From positions 53,056,676 to 53,120,675 of the forward strand of contig OX377205.1 of NCBI GenBank assembly GCA_947396885.1: DNA of 64,000 bases. Reading direction: 5' to 3'. The position numbers were made by a program, and so were the translations under genes. This document shows positions 47,301 through 53,059 of this stretch, piece by piece. This DNA is from Heligmosomoides polygyrus polygyrus. Its lineage: Eukaryota; Nematoda; Chromadorea; Rhabditida; Heligmosomidae. Each line of letters starts with the position of its first letter. Position 1 is the stretch's first letter. Under the pieces are notes generated by a model. It made no database searches, was not told the origin of the DNA, and worked only from the letters and a program-made list of their open reading frames with translations.

Positions 47301-50300
47301 ATGATTGCTCGATTTCCTTCAGGTTCATGTCCGGCATGCAGCTGCAGAGCCATATCTCCGAGCACACTCAGGCACTTACGGGCAGACATCTACCACCGCC
47401 GCAGTCTCCCTCAGCGCAGAATCTCATCCCACATTCTCGAGCCGGGTAGGTCGCGGCTCTCGTGTGCGGCATAGAACAGCTCTGCACTAAGACTCATATT
47501 TCAGGCCGTTCCCCTCCCACTTCCCTCCACTGTTTCCGTTCTTCAATCCCAACATGCAGAACGACGCGCCGGCACCCTTCAACTTGGTGCAGCTCCTCGG
47601 AAATCAGTTCGAGCAGAAGCGAGAAGAGGACAAGACGGCGAGGGAGATCAAGGAGGAACCAAGGTACATCTCATGCGCACTGCAAAGGGGTCCACCTCTA
47701 AAACCACCTGTCCTCGAAGGTAGGCATGCTGGTTACGTGGTGGTGTAGAAGGCGCTTCGGTTATCCGCTACAAACGGGGACGGTGGAGCTCGAGCCATCA
47801 TGTTGCTTCCATTCAGTTTCTGTGTCGGATCGGAATTGCGCCCTGGTAGCGTTCTAACGGGAGTCCCTCTGAAACCAGCGTTCTTCTCAGATTCGCGCTA
47901 TTGGTGTAGATGTAAGCTGGCCTGTTACCGAGGAAAAACCTACGTTAAATCGGAAGTCGCGTCTTGCCTTGAGGCGATGTAACGAGAAGGTTATAGCGTG
48001 AAACGGAAGTTGGTGAGCCTTTCCTGGATGCGTTGTGCGTGTCAGTATGGTTCTACAGTCGTTTCAAATGCCAAAGTGGTTCGAACATGAGGGAAGGGAA
48101 CATGCCTTGGGGGAAGGGCAGTCAATAGACAGGACTGTGACGTGCACTCCCAGGATAGTAGATCGTGTCGATAGGTTCTGTCACGAAGTCGGACCAGCTC
48201 CGCAGGAAGTGAATGAGCAACATGACCTTCATTTTGTGCAGGATTTGCGAATACTTTAAAGGACAGCAATGTGTTCGACGTATATCTCCAGATGGAACCA
48301 TGAGTAAATAAAGGATAAATGATAAAGGGCGGCGTCAATCGGTCTCTGTTGGGATGCACCATGCATTCTAGTTCAACAACAGGGATGTCGTGTAGGGGAC
48401 TTGGATGTGTCACTTTTGACCTACACAATGACTTTCGATGCAGAGTCGATGAAAAAGTGAGAGTTCTATCCTTAGCAGACAAGTCCCCTACCAATGCACT
48501 GGCGTATTGAAAGAGTCAGCAAGACTGACGGTGTCATCCTTATTATTTCCACATCCTTGCCACAACTGCATCATGTGTCATTGTTTTATATCTTCTTCTT
48601 CTTCTTCTTCTTCAGCGTTTGTCCCGCATCATGACGGGGTCCGCTTTTCTGGTGCTATGTCGCCATCTTTCCCGATCCCGATCAGGGTGGACATCAGCTA
48701 CTTTAAAGTCCTTGTGTAACGTATCAGCCCAGCGCTGCTTCGGGCGTCCTCTAGGCCGTTTTCCAGACACTACGAAGTTAAGGCCTATCTTACGGACGCT
48801 GTCTTCCTTTCCACGCAGAACGTGGCCGTACCATCGTAAGCGAGCTTCACGCATCTTGTCCGCTATCGGCGCGACACCGAACTTCTGCCGAATAGCCTCG
48901 TTTCGGATGCGGTCCAGGCGCGTGACTCCAGCCATCCAGCGCAGCATCTTCGTTTCCATTACGCTGAGGCGACTTTCCGTTTCCTTTGTCGCAGGCCAAC
49001 ACTCAGCTCCGTACATCGCTACCGGCCGGACGACGGTTTTGTAGATCTTCGACTTTAAGCGCTCTGGCATCTTCTTGTCGCAGAGTACTCCAGTCAACGA
49101 GCGTCACTTCGACCAAGCTGCACTCACGCGTGAGTTCACTTCAACCATCAGAGTGCCATCAGAGGCTATTGCTGATCCCAGGTATTTATACACCGAAGTG
49201 CGTGCAAGCTCAGTACCGTTAATCTTAATGGAGCCGGACTCATTTACGTCAGTCGTGAAATACTCGGTCTTCCTGACGTTCAATTTGAGTCCGAACATGG
49301 CCAGGCGGTCGCACCAAGCTTGCACCTCTCGCTCGAGCTCACCTTTGTCTTCGCAGGCGAGCATCACGTCATCAGCATATAGCAACGTCCAAGGGACGGG
49401 CTTCTGAAGATCTCGCGTAATGGCATCCATTACGACAACAAAGAGGAGTGGGGAAAGCGCAGATCCTTAGTGCACCCCAACAGAGATGGGAAACTCCGTC
49501 GAGGTTCCTGCTGCCGCTTGCACACGACTCTTTGGACAAGAGTATAGCATTCGCACCCACTCTACAAGTTCTTCGGGAACACCGTGCTGTCGTAGGGCGT
49601 ACCATATAACCTCACGCGGTACGCGATCGAAGGCCTTCTCCAAGTCGAGAAAGGCAAGATGCACCGGCCTCTGTTTCTCGCGAACTCATTTGTCATTGTT
49701 TTATATCCAACTAAAGAAATCACCAACCACATAGGGCTGGAAGGCATGATTGGCCTGGGCGAGAAATTCGAAGCAGGACCTGCAGTCGGGTGCAGACAAC
49801 AGCCGGCAACTCTTCCGACTGCACCCATGCGTCCAGTTGAGTAGATACCCAAGAAACTAGGTAATTCGGCGATCGCCGCTGAAGCCTTCGACCGCAGCGC
49901 TTGCTCGCACCTCACCGTGCTCTTCGTCATGCTGCAAACGCTGACAAGGGGTGAATCCAATGCCTACGCGGTTGGTATGAAGTGAAAGGAGAGACGCGAA
50001 ACGGCAAACCCTGGTGCAGCGCTCGTCGTTCTGAAAGGAAGCTGGGGCGAGTCAAGCCTGTGGCGGTGTCCGCTGCCGATGCTCCCCTGTGGAGTTGGGA
50101 GGCCCTGTTCGAACTACAACGCTCGCTGCGTGTGGCATCCATGCAAGGTCTGTGGGCTTCCATGCCGCACGTGTGTCAACGCTCCCAGCAATCACTCCGC
50201 TGTCTGCTTCACGTGTCGTGGCGCTGATCAGAGTTTTGCTCGCGCCGGCGCCAGCAACGCCTCTACAGGGTGGCCCGTAAGTCCTGCAACAAAAACATAG

Positions 50301-53059
50301 GCGTATAAAAAGGCCAAGAATGCACCAAGTTTGGTACATTATTAAATAATGTCTGCCCATGGTTTGTAGATTATGGGGTGGAGCGGTAGTATTCATAAGG
50401 GACCACTGCTGGATTGATAAGAGCCTTCAGATCGTGTGGGTTGCTTTGCAGCTCGCGCCGCAGCAGCTCGTGAGAACCGCTATTACGTCCTTTTTTTGCT
50501 GTTAGAAGAATCGCTTTACCAGAATGTGTATTTTGCGTTTAAACAGCGCGATTAAGTCTCCAATATATGGCGCTCTGTTTTTGTTCCCATCAAACGAACA
50601 TTTTTATTGATTTTCAAACTTTCAACACAAAAACCTAGGGTGTGAGGGAAGACATTTTGGAAAATCGTATATGCCGAAAACCTGCCATGCGTGGCCATTG
50701 TGTTCACATCATCAGGTTTTCGCAAAGGTAGCGTTAAACACACTATTATTTTGACCTTTCTGGGATCGTTCAACTTTGAGAAATTTTTCATCAAATGAGG
50801 CAGAGGCTGAATACCGATTTCGAGCGACACGCTCCAATGCGCTTACAAATTTTTCTCTCTGCTTTCTTCTCCTCATAGCTGGGTCTTCGCCTCACTTGTG
50901 GGCTTGTAGAGCATTCCTTGCGGGTTTCTAAAACCACATATTGCTTAGTAATAGATTACGCACACGGCTGAATACTGCATTTGTCCCAGCTGGTTACTGC
51001 ATCGTGTAGCGTTCTTCTATTGTAGTTCAGATCCGTTCATCTAGTGTTCACTCTTGAGAAGCCTCTGAACTGCCCTACACAATATCATCATACCGTATGT
51101 TCAACAACCAATCTTCCGAAATTTAGTCACATCGGAGTGGGAGCGCTCCACCACGAGCCAGAGAAGAATTTTCGGTAGTTTTACGTGAGAGGAGCATGGA
51201 GCTACAACCATGATACTTTCCAGAAGTATAGCACTAAGTATATGCTACATAACAGTTTGTATGTGGCTCTTTGCAACTGGAAAAGGACAACCAATAAGGT
51301 CGCCTAATTTTGTTGCAGGACTTATGGGCCACCCTGTATCCGTCCCTCTCACCTACCAGAAAGGCCCAGAGGGCTTCCTTTGCTCGAGCGCCGCGTATGC
51401 TACTCGGGGCTGTCACGGCATTGTTTGACGAACTTATAGGAAGGCGTTCTGGTGTTCTTCTAAGATTCCATGGAATGCTGTCCGTTGTCGTTGAAGAACA
51501 GCTAAGGTCTATAACTGGCCCTATTCCTTAGTGCAGCAACTCTGATTGCTGAGCTACCAGATCTCAGCTGACCTGGAGCTATTGAACGGAAAAGATGAGG
51601 GCAACTTCAAAAAATACCGGAAAGCCGATCGCTTTGAAAAAAAAACACAGAGAAACTTGCTCTCTAATTCAGACAAGAGGAAGCTCCAAAGGTCCCGCCG
51701 CTGCCAACGTTGAGCGTACCCAAAATCGAAGCTCCCTCGATCTCGCCTTCTGGAAGCAGCGAAGCTTCCGGTTCAATGGAGCTAAATCACGATCAGTGCG
51801 TTTTTGAATGGTCTTGACTCTGACTCTCAATGTAGCGCAATTCAGTTTCAAAATTCAACGCAATTTCGGATTCAGCGGCGACGGCGCTTCGCTTGGGCCA
51901 GCCACAGAGCGTGACGCTGAAGAGAAGAAGGCCATTCCACAGCAAACGCCCTCCAGCGGGACAGTAGTGGAGCGTCATGTACGATCCAGCTATCTTTTCA
52001 TTTCTGCATGCCATGGTCAGCAAGGCACACGAGTTTTGCAGGAAGCCGCTCCGAGCACCCCCACACGGCCGATCGACAATCCTTTGGAAGCGATGCAGAA
52101 GATGTGGGCTGAGACCGAACCGCCTCCACCTCGACAGGTGAGTGGATACGTAGCAGTGGCGATCTTCACACATCCTCTAGAGGGCTCACCTGACAACTCG
52201 TCAGTTAGATCAGAACTTTGGTTTGCTACTAAGGCGCTGAATACGGTTTCAGTTACCAGTGTTGTCCAAGCATCAGTGCGCCGTCTGCTTCAAGCACTTC
52301 AGCTCCAGCTCGGCTCTGCAGATTCACATGAGAACCCACACAGGTATGTCAACCATGATCTCTGGCCGATACGAGCTGCCTGCTCGACTGAGAAACAGGC
52401 TTTGCAGGTGACAAGCCGTTCAAGTGTGAGATGTGCGGGCGCGCCTTCACTACTAGGGGTAACCTCAAGGTTCATATGGGTACTCACATGTGGCAGCAGA
52501 GTCCGAGCAGAAGGGGTAGGAGTTGCACTTTATAAGGATAAGATTGTGTTCAACGAGGCCGGCTACTTTAGGTCGGCGAATTTTCGACGCTGGAGTCGCA
52601 GTGGAGGAGAGTGGACCACGATCTGGCTCCCTTCCTACAGCAGGAGGTCTTCCGATGCCTGCGCCACTAGGCTTATTCGCTTCAACCAACATGGAAATGA
52701 TGATGATGCTTTGGCGGACGGTGTGCTCCGTTTGTCAGAAGGTGAGCTGCCGGTTTGGAACGGTTTGTTGTTAAACCGCCTCTGCATGGAAAGGCAGAAT
52801 TTTCTGAAAGAAAGGCTGAAGATGTCATTTACCTGCAACGCAATACTCTAGAAACCAACGTCGACTCGCCATCATGTTTTCGAGATCTAGCTAAAGAAGA
52901 TGTCTTTTGAGCCGGTAACGAATTTGTACAAAGTGAACTTCGCAATTGCAGGTCTGCGCCTCTCCGAGCGAGCTGGAACAGCATCTCAAGGATCACCTAA
53001 GCGGTTCGCTGAGCACTCGGGAGAACAATACTCCTCAAACCATATCATCGTCCGACTAG
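26320..53059 (+). CDS. sem-4: SEM-4 / spalt-like (SALL) zinc-finger transcription factor, 17 coding exons
   Basis: The joined exons listed below give 2310 bases, 769 residues plus stop, with every splice phase agreeing. Domains: SALL repressor motif SRRKQAKPQ at residues 9-17; CtBP-type PIDLS at 46-50; finger 1 at 121-144 (C-x4-C); finger 2 at 152-170 (C2HC); fingers 3-4 at 315-363 joined by HTGERPFKC; finger 5 at 404-424; fingers 6-7 at 620-668 joined by HTGDKPFKC; finger 8 at 729-749. Length and order match C. elegans SEM-4 (about 740 residues). In that worm SEM-4 specifies neuronal, vulval and mesodermal fates in the nucleus (established knowledge). The SRRKQ motif recruits NuRD in SALL proteins; PIDLS suggests CtBP. 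Intron 1 is 17.9 kb, intron 10 is 4.0 kb, and the rest are 51-1246 bases. The weakest points are the intron 2 donor and the exon 12/13 borders. Confidence 0.93.
26396..28470. other. sem-4 intron 1, 5' part: extreme CpG-rich block
   Basis: 27.2-27.9 kb is the most CpG-dense stretch of the window (runs of ccgccg/cgtcgc), with isolated AT cores such as cacgaattaatcagattcgc (27462) and cgttatgagttgatgcgc (27618). Many frames stay open on both strands because stops are rare in such sequence. I see no exon and take it as a candidate intronic regulatory element. Confidence 0.4.
28471..28611 (+). pseudogene. Fragment of a non-LTR reverse transcriptase
   Basis: One frame encodes [20 protein letters not shown] followed by [11 protein letters not shown], the second conserved RT block (LDVVYLDFSKAFD.V.H type, here with the first Asp of the catalytic set changed to Gly), and stops at TAA 28609-28611. 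No flanking ORF, tail or duplication is visible. It is an old LINE scrap of a different type from the RTE element at 48.6 kb. Confidence 0.7.
28612..33089. other. sem-4 intron 1: CpG-rich blocks with ATTA/TTATGA cores, then unassigned sequence
   Basis: 29.0-31.7 kb is CpG-rich with repeated AT cores: cttaatcattagtgcc (29437), gttatgccgac..ctcataatc (30477), cgttatgaataagg (30573), cttatgattaattcgc (31241), gatcataactttttattacc (31307), gcgaattattagttgg (31481). 31.75-33.1 kb is plain. A string ggctccgaagaaggcaaaag near 32580 recurs in diverged form at 54867, indicating a shared old repeat. No exon recognised. Confidence 0.4.
33090..33263 (+). other. Small open frame, possible helix-turn-helix fragment
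   Basis: A 57-codon frame begins [20 protein letters not shown] and continues [10 protein letters not shown], ending in a basic tail ([13 protein letters not shown]). The first half has the spacing of a transposase-type helix-turn-helix, but it is too short to assign. It lies inside sem-4 intron 1 and is probably mobile-element debris. Confidence 0.3.
33629..33948 (+). repeat. SINE family B (diverged subfamily), plus copy in sem-4 intron 1
   Basis: Starts acaagggaagggtctgaag, passes gggagaatccccactcctc, reaches a weak tRNA-like module (cagtggatagtgacg; gatttcggttcc) near 33832-33885 and ends gattctgacgtctatac. The reverse copy is at 34614-34938. Confidence 0.6.
34160..34217. repeat. Perfect 25-base inverted repeat with 8-base spacer
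   Basis: Arms 34160-34184 and 34193-34217 are exact complements around acttcagc (core ggtgatccacctgctcac). It lies between the two inverted SINE copies. It has the same 8-base spacer as the palindrome at 20494-20581 but no shared sequence. Confidence 0.85.
34614..34938 (-). repeat. SINE family B (diverged subfamily), minus copy in sem-4 intron 1
   Basis: Reverse complement of the unit at 33629-33948, including gggagaatcccactcctc, ttttttgccaagtcgttaaa and a better-kept tRNA-like module (cgcagtggctagtggc; ggtcgccggttcggttc). With its partner it could form a stem of about 320 base pairs in the sem-4 primary transcript. Confidence 0.6.
35110..35152. repeat. Imperfect hairpin
   Basis: gggtagctgcagacc at 35110-35124 pairs with 35136-35152, differing by a 2-base insertion. 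The loop contains a second copy of the neighbouring ctcgagagg string. Confidence 0.6.
35153..37140. other. sem-4 intron 1: unassigned, AT-leaning
   Basis: No gene. 35390-35460 is the degenerate repeat also seen near 2215. Around 36690 a ggtggcgcagtggatag string resembles a SINE A box without a matching B box. Open frames of up to 137 codons (35530-36013) show no known motif. Confidence 0.35.
37141..37697 (-). repeat. SINE family A minus copy, interrupted by a plus copy
   Basis: 37141-37240 is the 3' half of a minus-strand family A copy (to ..tatttggccag) and 37527-37697 its promoter half (from cagtggccagccaatgg). The plus copy at 37241-37526 sits exactly between them; about a dozen bases of the host copy (tacaatgactt) are missing at the junction. 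Confidence 0.7.
37241..37526 (+). repeat. SINE family A plus copy lodged in another SINE
   Basis: Full-length plus-strand copy: tRNA-like head gtagcgcagtcggagg and B-box-like attcctagttcgga, shared body, and the gccgtcctttatcctt end. It splits an older copy of the same family in the opposite orientation. Confidence 0.75.
37698..39519. other. sem-4 intron 1: CpG-rich block at 38.0-39.2 kb, otherwise unassigned
   Basis: 38.5-39.2 kb is CpG-rich, with overlapping open frames on both strands (minus 219 codons, 38540-39199; plus 145 codons, 38439-38876). A third plus frame reads proline-rich ([19 protein letters not shown]) near 38590-38650. None has splice sites or a motif that would tie it to sem-4, whose exon 1-2 phases already match without it. 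Confidence 0.35.
39618..40846 (+). mobile_element. Mariner B, internally deleted and interrupted by a SINE
   Basis: Inverted ends around ggttgggaaaaagtttcttc (39621) and the complement of gaaaagacttttttcctac near 40822. Coding text: ..[17 protein letters not shown] before the [38 protein letters not shown] and [17 protein letters not shown] after it; then a jump to [12 protein letters not shown] and [17 protein letters not shown] (third Asp kept). The catalytic core between about 40465 and 40500 is deleted, with frameshifts, so it cannot transpose itself. Confidence 0.8.
39901..40210 (+). repeat. SINE family A copy in mariner B, with 13-base target duplication
   Basis: Flanked by tatatggcttggg at 39888-39900 and 40211-40223. 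The head has a duplicated A-box region (ggcgcctgtggcgcagt followed by ggcgcgtgtggcgcagtcgg), then ccaggttcctggttcgga and the shared body with a tcctttatccttatccttta end. It is the best preserved copy here. Confidence 0.88.
42807..44326. other. sem-4 intron 1, 3' end: unassigned
   Basis: 42.88-43.45 kb is GC-richer with an imperfect tandem repeat (ggcggatgcggag, 42926-42957) at the end of a 186-codon minus frame that matches nothing known. The rest is plain intron up to the exon 2 acceptor at 44326. Confidence 0.35.
44327..44490 (+). CDS. sem-4: sem-4 exon 2 (PIDLS motif)
   Basis: Follows tacttttcag. Its two first bases complete a Gly codon with exon 1. It encodes acidic [10 protein letters not shown] followed by [12 protein letters not shown] and a segment ending ASPQNVR. 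I end it at the GTGTTC donor at 44491 because the frame runs into TGA at 44524 while the homologous protein resumes at 44542. Confidence 0.85.
44491..44541 (+). other. 51-base sem-4 intron 2 containing an in-frame TGA
   Basis: Proposed intron from gtgttc to aattccag. Its length is a multiple of three and the flanking exons share a frame, so retention would put TGA (44524-44526) in frame and give a protein of about 91 residues with only the N-terminal motifs. Confidence 0.65.
44542..44685 (+). CDS. sem-4: sem-4 exon 3 (first half of finger 1)
   Basis: Starts after aattccag with ILSLCAQL, a block shared with C. elegans SEM-4, runs through a Ser/Thr/Ala-rich linker and ends CPATRCDQ before gtgtgc (phase 0). 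The two Cys are the zinc ligands of finger 1. Confidence 0.88.
44686..45931. other. sem-4 intron 3, unassigned
   Basis: 1246 bases between the Cys and His halves of finger 1. The first 600 bases are CpG-rich and open in several frames; no repeat or exon recognised. Confidence 0.4.
45932..46039 (+). CDS. sem-4: sem-4 exon 4 (end of finger 1, start of finger 2)
   Basis: After gatccttgcag it encodes [16 protein letters not shown] (His ligands of finger 1) then [14 protein letters not shown] (Cys ligands of finger 2), ending before gtacga in phase 0. Confidence 0.9.
46099..46378 (+). CDS. sem-4: sem-4 exon 5 (end of finger 2, proline-rich linker)
   Basis: After a 59-base intron ending cgcttccag it opens IREHDC, completing the C2HC finger 2, then a Ser/Ala-rich and a Pro/Phe-rich linker ending TMHNAPPP. 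Donor gtaaga, phase 1. Confidence 0.9.
46478..46569 (+). CDS. sem-4: sem-4 exon 6
   Basis: After gtttcag; encodes [20 protein letters not shown] then [10 protein letters not shown], the acidic lead-in to the central finger pair. Ends before gtggga, phase 0. Confidence 0.9.
46643..46787 (+). CDS. sem-4: sem-4 exon 7 (finger 3)
   Basis: After gcagttgcag; encodes [20 protein letters not shown] and finger 3 (CILC..HYRTH), ending HTG at gttagt in phase 1. This is the most conserved part of the protein. Confidence 0.95.
46887..47106 (+). CDS. sem-4: sem-4 exon 8 (finger 4, start of finger 5)
   Basis: After attccag; ERPFKC linker and finger 4 (CKIC..HMGVH), a Gly/Pro/Met-rich stretch, then CPICQK, the Cys pair of finger 5. 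Donor gtcagt, phase 2. Confidence 0.95.
47323..47445 (+). CDS. sem-4: sem-4 exon 9 (end of finger 5)
   Basis: After ttccttcag; [15 protein letters not shown] completes finger 5, followed by a Pro/Ser/Gln linker. I end it before gtaggt (phase 2), which keeps the frame into exon 10. Confidence 0.9.
47505..47663 (+). CDS. sem-4: sem-4 exon 10 (linker)
   Basis: After atatttcag; [18 protein letters not shown] then [19 protein letters not shown], a short helix-prone block also found in C. elegans SEM-4. Ends before gtacat, phase 2; a 4.0 kb intron follows. Confidence 0.9.
47664..48303. other. Start of sem-4 intron 10, unassigned
   Basis: Intronic sequence with no repeat or exon recognised before the SINE at 48304. 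The next phase-compatible exon is at 51673. Confidence 0.4.
48304..49850 (-). repeat. SINE family A copy split by an RTE-type insertion
   Basis: 48304-48506 and about 49730-49850 together read as a decayed minus-strand family A copy: (ggataaa)-type end on the left, body through gacaagtcccctaccaatg, and the promoter end (gggcgagaaattcgaagcag..cttccgactgc) on the right. The RTE fragment at 48592-49690 lies between them, with a little extra unassigned sequence. Confidence 0.6.
48592..49690 (-). mobile_element. 5'-truncated RTE-type non-LTR retrotransposon in sem-4 intron 10
   Basis: Bounded by exact 16-base duplications tgtcattgttttatat at 48576-48591 and 49691-49706. On the minus strand one frame of about 359 codons covers the end of a reverse transcriptase: [17 protein letters not shown], then the catalytic [10 protein letters not shown], then a C-terminal region with MYGAECW and RWYGHVLR, stopping at 48612-48614 directly against a (GAA)n tail at 48592-48611. 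Only two stops interrupt it, at 49467-49469 and 49104-49106, each one point change from an expected Gln and Trp codon. It is 5'-truncated, antisense to sem-4 and young. Confidence 0.88.
49851..51672. other. Remainder of sem-4 intron 10, unassigned
   Basis: No repeat or exon recognised. 49.9-50.3 kb is GC-richer and open in several frames without a known domain; the rest is AT-richer. Confidence 0.35.
51673..51795 (+). CDS. sem-4: sem-4 exon 11 (Pro/Ser-rich linker)
   Basis: After ctctaattcag; one base completes an Arg codon from exon 10, then [20 protein letters not shown] and a Ser-rich stretch ending SMELNHD. Phase 2 at gtgcgt. Composition matches the Ser-rich linker of C. elegans SEM-4; identity is supported mainly by phase and position. 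Confidence 0.75.
51876..51978 (+). CDS. sem-4: sem-4 exon 12 (linker, borders uncertain)
   Basis: After tcggattcag; encodes [20 protein letters not shown] and a short tail ending VVERH before gtacga. An alternative acceptor after gcgcaattcag at 51846 would also keep frame. Confidence 0.65.
52042..52137 (+). CDS. sem-4: sem-4 exon 13
   Basis: After gagttttgcag; encodes [20 protein letters not shown] then [12 protein letters not shown], a block conserved in C. elegans SEM-4 before the last finger pair. An acceptor 21 bases upstream (ggtcag) would add seven residues in frame. Donor gtgagt, phase 0. Confidence 0.88.
52253..52343 (+). CDS. sem-4: sem-4 exon 14 (finger 6)
   Basis: After acggtttcag; [20 protein letters not shown] and the HMRTH end of finger 6, ending HTG at gtatgt in phase 1. 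Confidence 0.95.
52408..52515 (+). CDS. sem-4: sem-4 exon 15 (finger 7)
   Basis: After gctttgcag; DKPFKC linker and finger 7 (CEMC..HMGTH), then MWQQSPSRR. Donor gtagga, phase 1. Confidence 0.95.
52572..52741 (+). CDS. sem-4: sem-4 exon 16 (start of finger 8)
   Basis: After gctactttag; [20 protein letters not shown], a Gly/Pro/Leu linker, then [18 protein letters not shown] with the Cys pair of finger 8. Donor gtgagc, phase 0. Confidence 0.93.
52952..53059 (+). CDS. sem-4: sem-4 exon 17 (end of finger 8, stop)
   Basis: After caattgcag; [15 protein letters not shown] supplies the His pair of finger 8, followed by a Ser/Thr-rich tail ending ISSSD and TAG at 53057-53059. Confidence 0.93.
   Translation, partial: VCASPSELEQHLKDHLSGSLSTRENNTPQTISSSD

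Noticed and set aside
51808..52851. A 347-codon open frame, the longest in the window
   Set aside because: It shares frame with sem-4 exons 12-13, but then reads through introns and crosses exons 14-16 out of frame. The spliced sem-4 model explains the conserved protein.
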